From the NCBI GenBank assembly GCA_034190875.2, contig CM067349.1, forward strand, positions 14,038,163 through 14,102,162: a stretch of 64,000 nucleotides of DNA, in the 5' to 3' direction. This document shows positions 20,491 through 33,245 of the stretch, one piece after another. The notes beneath the pieces were generated by a model. That model ran no database searches. It had not been told where the DNA came from and saw nothing but the letters and a program-made list of their open reading frames with translations. This DNA is from Urechis unicinctus (taxonomy: Eukaryota; Annelida; Polychaeta; Xenopneusta; Urechidae). Positions within the stretch are counted from its first letter, which is position 1. Every line of letters starts with the position of its first letter. The translations under genes and the position numbers were made by a program.

Positions 20491-23400
20491 TGAAATGAGG
20501 AGATGAGCGACGCATCAGGAAATGATATCAGCAGCATTTACTTCCTTGGAAGCCACCATAATCATCCGTTTCACATCCCCACCCCGTAACATCCCCACCC
20601 CTAACCCTAGACACACTAAGACGAGACGCACGAGAGGTCTGAGGTTAAATGTGCCAACATTGGTCACAACGTCAAGACTCAAGGCTTTAAGGAGAGGCGG
20701 CTTCAGGCCGCATCAACTGCGGCTCTCGAACTTCATCTTTTCGGCAACATCGTCACCACTATACCGCCTAAAACCGTCTCTGTTGAAAAGAAGTGGTGAT
20801 ACTACACATCACGACAATGGTTCTCCAATCTCCAGATCGATACCAAACGAAAGAAGATGTTTGTGCTGTTGTGGGAAAACAACAAGGTCAAGGTCGACGC
20901 CGCGATGCAGGCACCAGGGCGATTCACAGCGGGAAACACCAGCAACAACAGCGCCACGTAGCGAGTGAAAGATGTCAACGGATTTTCCTTGACAAGTTAG
21001 ATCCGTCAGCATAGATATTAATTGATAATTAGATGGAGACATTTTAGCGTCCGATGTTACTGCGTGGGCGATGTTAAGCTGATTCAAAAGTGACAATCAA
21101 TCATTATCATCATCATCATCACCATCACTCTCGAAATGGACGTCGAACACAACGCTGCACTTCCTCGTCAACTTCCGTTAAGTCGGTCATCTAATCAGGA
21201 CTGGCGACAGTATTACTTCACTTCCGTTGGTTTAATCTCATTTGTACTTACATGGATCAGTGAAGCACATCTCTTCTATTAGCTATCAACTAAGAAGTAG
21301 GATTTCGCTGATTCACCCCGTTCAGGTAGTTTTAACAACTTCAATCTGATTCTTGGTAATACACTTCTAGGTCAATGTAAACACAGTCTGAGAGTATTTC
21401 CAATTTGTAAACATATTCACAATCCCCCCAAAACATACAAAAATAAGGTTCAGCGCATGCGCACACAGCGGCAGACAATGAATCGGGATCGCGCGCTCTA
21501 GCAAAAAGTGAGCCTTTTTTATGAAAACCTAAATCACATTAAATTTATGTGAATTTCATAATAAATTGAAGATACGTCCGCTGCAGATATAAATTATAAT
21601 ACAGGGCATTACAAATGGAAGTTCAATGGAAAGCTTCTTTTTCCTAGACACGATGCTGTTTATTTGTTACGCATATATATATATTTTACAAGGCAAACGT
21701 CTTGCAAAAAGCCGAGATAGAAAAATGTATTTGTAAAAGGCACATCATGTGCAATTTCTTTAGGTAACTAAAAAATCAAGCAGTTTTCATCTTAATAACA
21801 ACGCGGATGCTGCTGCAGGGACCTTAAGAAGATTAATGCCATACTATGATAATGCTTCGGGAGCAATTCTGGCTATAAATAGAATTCCAAAGACGATAAT
21901 AGGTGCTTAATCCCGCCATGAAAAGCTGACAGGAATTGGAAAACACCTCAAGATATGGCGTAACTTAATGTTCAGCTCCTGCAGTTCTGTCTAGGAGGTA
22001 GTGGCGGGCAGTTACGATCACAAGAGTAACTCCATTCAAGCACCGTTTAAGACTGATTGAATATAAACTGCCTTAAAACGAATTTAACATGTACCTGTCC
22101 CCCTCCATGCAGGAAACTTGCACGTGCCAAAGTCTGGAAGATGCATCAATTGTTAACCCGATCGATTCGAATGAAGTTAAAAGCATCGTGAATGTCGCGC
22201 CAGCGCCCTAGGGGGTCATATAGTCAGCTGCGCCTTTTAAGCAAACATGTCAAAACTCCACGATCAATATTCACAAAAAATCCCACAAGCACAGCTTCAG
22301 TTTTTTATCATAAAACTGATCCTCCGTTTTATAATCATTGGTTCTACGAGGCTCGAGTGGCTGCGATTTTTGCTGCAATGATTGGCGAACTGTCAATGTG
22401 TGGAAACCTGCATTGGCGAGACGTTCAACCGAGGTCTGGGTGGGACAATTTCTGCCATATATCGCCATAGCCTCGTGAGAAGCTTTCCGTCATTTAATTC
22501 AATTCGCACTTGAACATCGAAGTGAAAACACTAAGTATGTTGAATTTGAGTCTTCTTCAGATTCAGTGGACAATGTTGTTGCATATGCATATTGCGTCGG
22601 TTAATATATAGTGAAATGGCTAATGGAATAAATATCATATTATTGCTGTTATGTCCTTAATATTATATAGGCATGTCCTTTTTGCATGGTTATATAACTC
22701 GATGCAAGTCACGAAATGCTTAATGCAATATTAGCAACATAAGATGCATTGAATATGGCCTTGTAAAATAAAATGAAAATGGCTATGTTGTTGTTAACAT
22801 GACACATACTTTCATATATCATTCATTAACAAGCTAGATAACATTAGAAATATTGTCCTAATATTTACATTGTGGTAATGTTAACACGATGTAGTGCTAT
22901 GCACTCCGCCAAATTGCTAACATGCGTACTTCAAATACATATTCACACATATGCAGCCTCATTTAATAGGGCTGTTGTTATATAACCATCTCAATTTATC
23001 ATGTTAATTCAAAGAATAACTGTATTGCCAATTACCCGAGTCATATTTATGAGTATTTATAACAGCCTTATGCACTAACTAAGCTCTTGGCCCTTTACTT
23101 GCTGCCAAACGCTGAAATTGATGTTTTTTTGCGCTCCGGGTTATATAAATAGCTTAATTAATCACGCAGAAATCGATCGTAAAAGGGCGACTAGCTCACC
23201 TGAAATGGCTATTCTACACAAATGCTGTCAGACAAAATAAAGATGATAAATTGCAGATTTGCGAAGTGCATATTGCAACACGGATATACACGCGAGATTC
23301 GCTTGGTGTAGGTGAATCCAGTCAGGATTTAGGTCGCTGCTTTCGGGTAGAAATTTTGTCCCCTTTCGGCAAATCGAGTTCGTGTGGCTATTTATAGCAT

Positions 23401-24600
23401 ACATGGTGTCATTAAGTCAATGACAATATTCAAACACCAGGCATCAGCCATGAAGAATAAGCATATATAATTATAATAATAATAATAATTATAGCAATAC
23501 TGTGCATTAATGTTCATGAAATGCACCAACATTCACGATGTGACATTATTTAGATCATGTGAATGCATTGAATATGCGATTTAAATACCAATCAGAATGC
23601 CCAAATAGTTATGATCCATACGAAAACCTCCTAGAAGCTCATTACGAATCGGGCACACACACAGTATATCGCTCCAGCTTCTCTGACCAAATTAGTCAAA
23701 TTGAGTTGATGCTCACTTACGGATGCAGAGTCAGAGAATCCGCCTCGAGAAGATTGCGTGTAATACAATTAGCTGCATCTTTTCAGCACCACAGAGAAAT
23801 AGAAGGCGAAGTTAAACAGAATCGGAGACGAATGTCAAAGGGTTAACAGAATGAACAATTCACCTCAACGGTCACCCTGCTAGCTCGACCTAATTGACAT
23901 TATAAGACAATGTCGTAAAACATTGAATTCAACTTACCCCAAATGCATCTCTCGATGTTTGGTGAGGGGGGGGGGGGATGTAAGAAGATGATAGGCATCG
24001 TGATTCTTCATCAAGGAATGCAAGCGGGGAACCTGTCGATATTTGCAGAGCAACTTTGCCGCATTTTAGAACCTCTAAAAGCCTAAGTGTTTCTTCTTTT
24101 TTTTAAAACATATTATTATTAATGCCCATTTGTCGTTTTAAAGGATTCACTCTTGTGCAGCAATCACCATTGTATGACTCGGACGCCTCAAGGTGGTCCA
24201 ATATGACCTTATGCCAATGAATAGCGTCCCAAACAACCTGGGATGGATCCGCGTGGCAATCGCAATGACGGATAATGCAGTGAAAAGGAAACACAGATAC
24301 GGACCGGACCGAACATACAAGCGCGGGCGTCTCGGTGGACGGTAAAACAAATAGGTGGCCATGGACTTGTTGCTACGAATACGGTCAATCTCCACGCGTG
24401 ACGTCACATATTATCAGGCAAAGATGTGGCTATATATAGGCTAGGATACCAAATGTCTGGAGAGCGGGGTAAAAGAGGAAATGGTGATATTATTTACCTA
24501 AAGAGCCTCAAGGTTAGAGCGTTCGGTGGGGTGATCGAACAACATGGGTATTAATTAACCTACATCCATAACATGTGTTGAGGAGAGGGGCTCCGAGGTG
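20491..24600. other. Intronic stretch without recognised genes
   Basis: A 148-codon plus frame at 20522-20968 has no recognisable motif and is basic and low in complexity, so it is treated as chance. The stretch also holds an imperfect inverted repeat at 22342-22482 and a short poly-G run near 23966. Confidence 0.5.
22342..22482. repeat. Imperfect inverted repeat, possibly a very small MITE
   Basis: The left end reads CTACGAGGCTCGAGTGGCTG. The reverse complement of the right end reads CTCACGAGGCTATGGCGAT. They share ACGAGGCT, then TGGC and GCGAT, across about 140 bp. No clear target duplication is visible. Confidence 0.35.
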
Positions 24601-24609
24601 GCTTTTCCA

Positions 24610-24995
24610 TCAGGATCTCCGCCACCACCACCACCAACAACAACAGCAGCAGCAGCATCAAGGATTCACTTCAAGCAGTGGAAGCAATTGCAGCAATAGA
24701 AGCCTGAGTGAATTCTGCATCACAAACAGCCTCATTACATGGGGCTACATCAGCCTCACTCTAAGCAATATCCTCGTCAATAGCAATGTAGTTATAGCAA
24801 CAATATCGCCCATAGCAACATAGCAATAGCTGCAGATCGTCAATACAAACACAGCTATTACCGTAACCAATAACTACAATATCATCCGTAGGAACAATTT
24901 TCAACAACAACAACAATATCAACGGTAACTATGTCGCCAATAGCAACCATATCACAAATAGCAAAAATATAAACAAATGCAACAATATCTCCTAT
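24610..24995. repeat. CAA/CAG-rich and AATAGCAACAATATC-type degenerate repeats
   Basis: A short CCACCA/CAACAACAGCAGC patch (about 24620-24660) is followed by many imperfect units such as CAATATCGCCCATAGCAA and AATAGCAACCATATC. These are eroded minisatellite remains. Confidence 0.65.
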
Positions 24996-25926
24996 CGCAC
25001 ATCAGATGGCATCCGAAGGCCACGACAGATGTTTTGTAAATACTCAGATAGTCTCATTATCAACGGGGAGATAGTCGAGTGCCAACTTGTCATTTAACCA
25101 ACGCAATATACCTCGATAAATGACATCCCATTTACCCAACTTGTCATCCTAGCATCGAAAACTCGAAACATGAATCGACGGGAGTATTCTCCGACAACGA
25201 TACAGCAGTGTTGGCGCCTCGTAACAAATTGCTACGGCGCCGGGGAAAAAATGACTTAGTGCTACTTTAGTCAGCATCAATTAACCCAATGGAGGAACGG
25301 GACTTGACTAGTTCAACAATACAGTGTTCATCATCATTTGCAGACCAATAACTCCTGGTGCCTGAATGTGAAAACGACCAGTATATATATGCGTACATTG
25401 TGCCTCTTAATGTGGCCATAGCTCTAGCTAGAAGCCTGGAGATGATATTTCTTGAAAAAAGCATTGAAAGCAGGCGATCCAGTGTTTTGGTCGATGACGC
25501 CATGGCACGCTGCCCGATAAACAAGACCAACAATATAATCACTCAAAATGTCACCTGCGCTAACGGGTGTTATTGAAACATTCACCTTCGTGTCAGGCGT
25601 ATTACTACAGCTGGCATGGTTGTTGTTAAGGTAACGGTTGCTATGGAACCACCAGGAACGGAACCAAGCGAACGCGCAACCTTCCAATGACGGCTGTTTC
25701 GACAACGCATCCAGCAGAAAGAAAGCAGAATCAGTTTTATTTTGAAGTAAACAACATTGCAAAGCATTTTTTTTTTCAATCCGGGTATTCGTCCGTCCAA
25801 GGGCACAGTGGCTGCATCGAGTTTAAACATTGAATACAGACATAGCCGAGGCGTGAATGGTGAAGTGCGAATTATTGATATTCCTAGAACTCGCTTATAC
25901 GAAATGACTCACTGCTTGAAAACACG

Positions 25927-26086
<160 letters not shown>

Positions 26087-26988
26087 ATCAAAGGGGCCGC
26101 ATGGGTGGGGTGGTGCTACTATTTATAGACATAGATGACAGGGTCCGTCTTTATTCGCCAGCTTAATCTATTCATCGATATTGTAAATGACGCCAACCAC
26201 CCATACTTTTCAAATAAAACATACGATAGGATACTGTGTCGTCCCACACCCCACATGACACAACACATGGTGTAACAGGTGGACGAGATTCCACTGCATG
26301 ACCTCATATTCGAACCTGCACTGCGGAGAGTCCCGTGGCCTGGATTCAAATGGTTTATCGCCTGAGGTTGCAACGAATCCTGGTGTTTTTCAAACAAAAA
26401 GCCTCTCTTCTGCAAATGCGCTCATCTCATTATTGTACTCGGTACACATGCTGAACAAATATCATTGCCAGGCATCCAAGCATGAAGCGAGCCAAGAAAG
26501 ATGTTTACATCACCGGCGGGTTTTGGCGGGAATCGCTAGACACGTGATGTGTACGGGGTACACGGGTGATCAAGTGCAAGAAACATACAAGCGCAATGGC
26601 ACGCACGTATGGGTTTAGGGCATTTACGCGAACACGGGTGATAGAAACGCACACGTACACACACGCACAATATGATTAATGAAATATGACGCAATGACGA
26701 TTTTTCCTTGTTTTTAAATCAAGCCGATATGAAATGTCACAATGCGGACTAAACATGCGGGAAGAGGAATCACGAAGTCTCCTCCAATACAACCATAAAT
26801 ACGTACGAAATGCGAATCAGGTGATTTGCTATTCATCCACATGAGTGATCGCTGATTACCGCATTCGGAAATCAGCCGCATCCGGAAGCGATTGATTAAC
26901 CATTACGACGTACGCCGAGTTGTAGCGGTTGTCGTCGAAACAATCCCGCTGTATAAGCGAGGCATACTTCGATCCTATGTTGAACCAA

Positions 26989-27495
26989 TTAAAGAGGCTG
27001 TTCTGCCCCATATCGGGCACTCATTTTGTTAATACATTACCACGTTTAACACAGACATAAATTATACCACCTTTAAATTTGCGCCGCAAATATACATGAT
27101 AACAAATCATGCTGATAAATTTTCAAAATTACTATTTGACTGGAAATAGTCATGATATACTATAGCAATCTGTTTTATTTAGTTGTGTCGTTCAATCGAT
27201 AACGGTGCCTCCCTTAAACCATGAACCAAACGAATGTTAGCTGTAAATCATTACGCGCTCAAAACTACCTCGCTATCGATGTGTATACTTCCGCTTAGGT
27301 TACAAAATGTAGATTGCATTATTACATCACTTATTAAAGTTGTTGACGTCATTGAGCAAAATCAAAGCGAAAAAAAATGTTGAAAGCCGAAAGGATCTAT
27401 TTTCAGAGACCGCAGCGCCGCATGACGACTGAAAGTCTGAAAACGTTTGGTTTTCAATATCTCGTTACAAATATGGGGCTGAACAGTCTCTTTAA
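26989..27495. mobile_element. Non-autonomous DNA transposon (MITE), TTAA-flanked, 0.5 kb
   Basis: The left end reads TTAAAGAGGCTGTTCTGCCC and continues with CATAT. The reverse complement of the right end reads TTAAAGAGACTGTTCAGCCC and continues with CATAT. The two 25-bp ends differ at only two positions. TTAA stands at both outer edges, the target used by piggyBac-type elements, although a TA target with T-rich termini cannot be excluded. The interior of about 450 bp has no coding frame, so mobility would depend on a transposase supplied elsewhere. It sits in aquaglyceroporin intron 1. Confidence 0.7.
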
Positions 27496-27759
27496 CTACA
27501 GTGCTGCGGAGGATGTGTTATTTGCATGGTTTGCACGGGAGCGAATGGGATGAGGGATGTTCATTTCTAATATCTCCTTAAGTGACCCACAGTCAAATTG
27601 AATACGCCTCCGATGCGGGCTATTGTTGTGACTAATATCTTCAAGGCTGCAACTTCCGGAGATGAGGAAAGAGTGAACGTTATTTTAATAATCGTGGTAA
27701 TTTGTAGATGCCGCCAGAGGGCTGCAACATCCGTAGATGCGGTCTGGGACGGCGCGAGG

Positions 27760-27778
27760 GGTGGGGGGGGGGGGGGGG
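27760..27778. repeat. Poly-G run
   Basis: About 16 G with one T near the left edge. Confidence 0.9.
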
Positions 27779-28519
27779 TGGGGGTTTCATCACTCATTCA
27801 AGGTTGTTCCACTACCAGCTTGACGATCAAGGTCCCTGGTAATTCGCCTTCACATGGGGCCCTCTTGCTCTTCCGGCGACTATCCCCTCAGAAGAGACCC
27901 CTCTTTTCATCTCGACAAGCCGTACAATAGCGGGCTTAATTTCCATCAACATTTCATCGAAACTGCGGGAAAAAGTGTCCAGCGCAATGAATGCTGAGAA
28001 TCACGCGATCGTGTCAATTGTTCTCCAATACAACCTTGGTTTGGGGCTACTTGTGTCTGAAATTACATTAAGAAATCGTTAAAAAAGAACATCTCAAGTT
28101 GTTTTCGTAAAAACAGCCCACGCTGTAGTCGTTTGAGACGAGAAGGCGCATGCGCATTAGTTGATTGACTTCGATAGCAGTAGTTGATCTTCATTATTTA
28201 CGGTGGCAGTGGGCATAATTTCTGATAAGAGGATCACTTTAATGGTGAAATGCTCGAAAAGAAAACCTAACAACTAAACAACCATACACAAGTGTAACGG
28301 GCGAAATGAGCCATAGCAATTTGTTGGTGATATCATCATAAAACCAAACTGCTAATGTCGTATCCGAGAAATTACCACGCGTTATATTTACTCAGCAGAG
28401 GCGAATAGCCACATGGGCAGGAATTACTGTAGCTGCTTCAAGTGCAAACAACTCTCCTTGGCGTTGTTTCGGCCATGATTCTTCCTGAAGACAATGTGCA
28501 GAGATACATATTGGACTGT

Positions 28520-28578
28520 GTCAGCAAGTTAACAAAACATGAAGTGTCCGACACTTCATGTTTTGTTAACTTGCTGAC
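28520..28578. repeat. Perfect 59-bp palindrome (29-bp arms, 1-base centre)
   Basis: The arm at 28520-28548 (starting GTCAGCAAGTTAACAAAACA) is exactly the reverse complement of 28550-28578, with C28549 between them. Flanks do not continue the symmetry. Both strands therefore read the same peptide in open frames, an artefact of the symmetry. The one-base centre argues against a miRNA hairpin. Confidence 0.97.
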
Positions 28579-28887
28579 CCAAGATGACAATGCATCGACT
28601 GCTACACTTTCCACAACAACTAACAAATTGATATACTAATTTTACATGCACCCTAAAACTTACGTGCGTCCTGTGATACAGATTGATAAGACCAATAGTC
28701 CTGACAGAACGTGGAAGCCGAGGTGAGAAAATGGTTTATCAAATTAACAAACATTTAAGCCGCTGTAAATAACATTAAATACCAGCATCTTTCGCTAAAT
28801 ACGCAAAGGTGTTATTATTTCGGTGCTTGGGATCATAAAACACAAATAAATTGCAACAGGCCTTTGTGTACAAAATGGCGTATATCA

Positions 28888-28932
28888 GACACAGAGGTAA
28901 GGTGAGGTAAGGTAAGGTAAGGTAAGGTAAGT
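28888..28932. repeat. (GGTAA)n pentanucleotide repeat
   Basis: About eight GGTAA/GGTGA units in a row. Confidence 0.9.
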
Positions 28933-29059
28933 ATAGAGTCTAACGCCATACGTACACTTACGTGTTATATGGTGCCTAAAAAAGTAAATATGAAGAGATC
29001 AGATTGACCTGATTGAGCAGCCACCTTCTAGCATAAATGCTAAAAGAAGGGAAATTCGG

Positions 29060-29245
29060 GCCAGAGTGGTGTGTTGTAGATATGGCCCTTGCAAGAGACC
29101 GCTCCACTCAACCACCTGGATCCCAATGCCCACCGATACGAGTCGCCACCCACGGCCAACAGACTGCCCCCTATTAGTCGCATCTTACGACATGCAGGAG
29201 GATACATTGGGTCTATTCTACCCCCGGACCCACAGGGGGTTCATA
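29060..29245 (+). mobile_element. SINE-like copy with a conserved core
   Basis: The stretch CTATTAGTCGCATCTTACGA (29171-29190), followed by CATGCAGGAGGATAC and then TTCTACCCCCGGACCCACAG (29215-29234), resembles from memory the 3' core of SINEs abundant in molluscs and some other marine invertebrates (TTAGTCGCCTCTTACGACA, then TTCTACCCC). The left boundary is uncertain and no tail or target duplication was identified, so the copy is probably truncated. The orientation given is that of the core as usually written. Confidence 0.5.
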
Positions 29246-29763
29246 GCACGAGCAATTCCGTCGCGACATCCTCGAGTACAAGTAGCGACCATTATAATAA
29301 TTAGTATTCACATGCGCTTTATAACGATACATTCAGCCGTAGCGCCCTTGGAACACACGGAACGACCAACACTCACGTCCTAGGTTTATTTACGCACATA
29401 CTGCATATTAATATTTTGATTGGGTGCAATATCAGTTCGATGACCCCAGCGTCGCCCCAGTCAGGAGACTGAAGTGAACCGCGTTAAGTTTATATGCAAA
29501 TCTAGGATCCATTGAGAAGCACGCCTCATATGACCTAACAGCAACGATCGTTACTACCGGCTTTCCTAGGATACGATGGATGCCAATAATGACATCAGCC
29601 AGGGTGAACGTCCTGAAAACCTTCATTGCAGCGGGTGAAATCGTGTACAAACTGCTGGGCTACATAGCGAGACGTCACATTGCTGAGACCGGTCTTTATT
29701 GGCCGTATAACACATATTCTCCCAAGTCATGTCTGAGGGGTTACATCTCGGTGACCACGAATT

Positions 29764-29990
29764 AGATTAATATCAAATTCACACGGCTATTCCGGGAATC
29801 ACTTAGGCTATATCATCAGTTAGAAACATTTTAGAAGACAAACTACAAGGTGTCTTCTTAAAGTCCTTATGTGGTAAAGCAACGCTAAAGGGAAGCCCTG
29901 TTGTTGGAGCCAGTCTGGGGGATTTGCAACGTGGAGGAGACTACCTTAAAATAAGTCACAAAACCATACCAATTCCCAGAATGATTCGCA
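29764..29990 (+). repeat. Old interspersed repeat, copy 1
   Basis: This matches 41193-41385 in scattered blocks in the same order: TAATATCAAATTCACACGGC, GAATCACTTAGGCTAT, CATCAG and GGAGCCAGTCTGG. It has about 55 bp more between the last two blocks than the other copy. Family unknown. Confidence 0.65.
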
Positions 29991-31288
29991 GATGGGTCCC
30001 GGGTATACGGATGGTCAATCATTTACATTAAGAGTCTCATCTATGGGTTTTGTGCGTGCCAAAGTCAATGTAGCATTAAACTGTCTTGAGTTGCATTTCT
30101 GAATTAGGAATGGCCATGAAAGTTTGTTTATAAAGCGTGATTAATGCCGCGGGGTCAATCTTTACGTTAAACAGACGCGCTGAAATAACTGGAAAACGGA
30201 GTCGAAAAATATAATTTTACAATCATTTCCTTATCATGGTTATTCAAGCCACAAAGCCGCCATTTTGACAACAACGTGACATTGTCATCAAATCACAATG
30301 AAGACGATGTCATGTTTTCTTTCACCATCAAACAACATTCACCCAACCGGCGCTCGGAACCCTAACAAACCGAGCGGCACGTGCCAGGAACAAAGCGATA
30401 ATCAGCAATAAGGAATTATTCGTCTCAGAATATTACCGTTCTGACAATTATTCCGGGTACAAAACGCGTTTTAGACACATAAACATGACAGAAGTGGGCT
30501 CGGGGATCTTCTCCTTCCGAGACATTATCTATATATACTACTTGTTATTTATAGATGGCGTCTCGGCGTCCGGAATCGTGCTTATAAACGGGCAGCATTA
30601 TCAATATTCTAGTCCGGGGACGGCTATGGAAAAACTGCGAACGACACCAAAAGCCCTACAGCAGGTCGTCACATATTCCCCGGATGATGGCTAAAAATGC
30701 AATCCAACGAGAAAGTTCAAAATGTCAGCACATTAAGCGAGAAGGCTTCACTCTGACCAAATTATCTTCAGCATCGTAAAACCCTGGCAACGCCTCCCCA
30801 GCTTATGTTTGTCTCATGGGATAGAAATTTTTGAATATCACTTATATAAATTTGCTCCGACTGAAACCAACTTTTCACAATCAAGTAATTAAAATATTGT
30901 ATTTGAGTATATTTCGTTACCGATAACCACTGATGATTTTGAAAAAGAGCTAACCAATGAATATTTATAGAAATCGCTATTGTCACTTCCAGTATTCAAA
31001 TACACTTCATCGCACCCACGATCTATCCAAACACATACCCTATAAATAGACAACCACAAACGGGGAGCGAATGCGCTTCTCTTCCTATAATGAAGACATT
31101 AGCGCACTTCGTTCCCGGCAATCTACGCCGTATATAAACAAGCTTGTACCAAATTAACGAATAGAACATGGCAATGGGGTCGCTTGATAGCACATCGTCA
31201 GGGACTGTTAGCATCATCATCATCAGCATCAAGAGGGCTCCTGTCCTTAAGTGCTGGTGACACGTCCATGTCAGCATTCCAAAACGAG

Positions 31289-31289
<1 letters not shown>

Positions 31290-31379
<90 letters not shown>
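31290..31379. repeat. (AT)n microsatellite
   Basis: About 90 bp of uninterrupted AT. Confidence 0.98.
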
Positions 31380-31382
<3 letters not shown>

Positions 31383-32649
31383 ACTAATCCACTTTGCACA
31401 ACACCAATGAGACGGTATGATGGAATGGAAGATGGGTGTGGCTTTTGTCACAACTGCTTCATCAACGACCTTTACAGGGCAAGAGGGCAACTCAAATAGA
31501 AAGAAAAGGTTCGTTAAGCTGATTGTAGTGGGCCTAACGGGCCTTAAATCACATCCCGATCATATAGCTGATGACAGGAGTAACCCTATAGGTACGAAAA
31601 AGGAACACACCATGCAAAATATAGCCGTTGGCATGGTAACGGGGCTTGTAAGAAGGGCTGAGGTTGATGAATGAGGGTTAGGTGTGTCCGCCAAGGTGGG
31701 AGGCTCTGTGTGGGGACGTGAGTAGGGTCATTACTAAGAAGCGGCACTGCCTCATCCGCTAATGGAGGAGAATGGGCGGTTGGCAATCAATGGATACCTG
31801 TCTATGACTGACAAATTATGCATGTTTCCACACATAAAGCGGTTCCAATTACACTAGAAGGCACCTGCATATAACGAACATACGAGACTCTCCCCTTAAC
31901 GCCAATCAAATAGTACTTCAATATATAAATATTACAGCAGAATGTATTGGAGCACACTAACATTCAAAGCCTGAGAATAGAAGCACCTAATTACATGGTG
32001 AATCCTACCGATTTGCCCCATATGGAGAACGTGTGAGATTCCACCACGCAATCCTTGCCTTCTATTCCCAGGCATCGCCCCAGGATCGATACGAACTCAT
32101 GTCTACGTGCTGAGTAGCAATACCGTCCAGCACACAACCGCCCGGATCTCTAAGCAAGGATTCCGATGTTCATAGGATTCCGAAGCCGGCCGACGAGATT
32201 AATATCACGCGACATATGTTAAGATACAGTTAACATGAGCTCGGAAGCCTAACATAGGGATACGATTGTTTGCCGTTCCAAGCAAATGACTTGCTGATTT
32301 GTTAACATCATATTAGGAACGTAGTAAATATTGGTTCCTTGATTGTCCGTCATATAACAGATTGCTTCTCATTATTAATAAAAGTGTTTATTGGTTGTCA
32401 AATGCCGTGCCGTCAAGTATCAGACAATTACTCTGAAAACCGAGGCATATTTAGCTATTTTAGGAAGTGACTTGTTTTTGTGCCACCCTGAATTGGTTGT
32501 CATTACTCTTGATGTCAGGATTGTTAGGGCGTTGTGCGTGTTGGCTACCATTAAGGGGCTCGTTGAAAACGAATTATGTTGGTAGTGGATGATCGTTTTG
32601 TGATGCGGTCGATGTTACAAAACACTCAGTCTCAACTGCGGCAAGTCGG

Positions 32650-32785
32650 GAACAATGAGGCTGGGAACAAACTGAGGGCTGGGAACAAACTGAGGGCTGG
32701 GAACAATGAGACTGGGAACAATGAGGCTAGAAATAAACTGAGGGCTGGGAACAAACTGAGGGCTGGGAACAATGAGGCGGGTATC
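32650..32785. repeat. 19-bp minisatellite (GGGAACAAACTGAGGGCTG)
   Basis: Seven or so units, some replaced by GGGAACAATGAGGCTG variants. Related by sequence (CTGGGAACAA) to the next array. Confidence 0.9.
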
Positions 32786-32819
32786 TATATGTAAACCGTG
32801 AACTAATGGTCTGGAAACG

Positions 32820-33245
32820 AATTATAAGCTGGGAACAATGGTGTTAGCATCGATATGTAAGTCAGGTACTATATTTTGGGCTAGAAATGGGATGGAGTCT
32901 GCGACCAACAGTGGAGGTCGAAATGAACTGAAATGGGCCTGGAAACGAGCTGTAAGCCGGGAACAACTGAATGGGGCTGGAAACGATCTATAAGCCGGGA
33001 ACAATTGGGCTGGAAACGAGCTGTAAGCCGGGAACAACTGAAAGGGGCTGGAAACGATCTATAAGCCGGGAACAATTGGGCTGGAAACGAGCTGTAAGCC
33101 GGGAACAATGGGGCTGGAAATGATCTGTAAGCCGGGAACAATTGGGCTGGAAACGAGCTGTAAGCCGGGAACAATGGGGCTGGAAACGATCTGTAAGCCG
33201 GGAACAATGGGGCAAGAAAATAACTGTTAACCGGGAACCTTGGAG
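32820..33245. repeat. 33-36-bp minisatellite (GGGCTGGAAACGATCTRTAA...)
   Basis: About ten units of GGGCTGGAAACGAKCTGTAA followed by GCCGGGAACAA. Single-base variants alternate between neighbours. It ends about 530 bp downstream, in the gene's sense, of exon 1 of the aquaglyceroporin. Confidence 0.92.

Noticed and set aside
20522-20968. A 148-codon plus-strand frame.
   Set aside because: Rich in Arg, Thr and Pro with no motif, in a CpG-rich intron, and with open frames on the other strand too. Length alone does not make it a gene.
26261-26345. GGTTCGAAT on the minus strand as a possible tRNA-derived SINE.
   Set aside because: No A-box partner and no repeat boundary could be found.
28438-28639. 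Matching open frames on both strands sharing VSKLTKHEVSDTSCFVNLLT.
   Set aside because: This is the direct result of the perfect palindrome at 28520-28578, not a conserved protein.
32060-32150. Possible minus-strand tRNA-like SINE head with GAGTTCGTATC.
   Set aside because: Only a weak B-box match with poor A-box spacing, and no second copy in the window.
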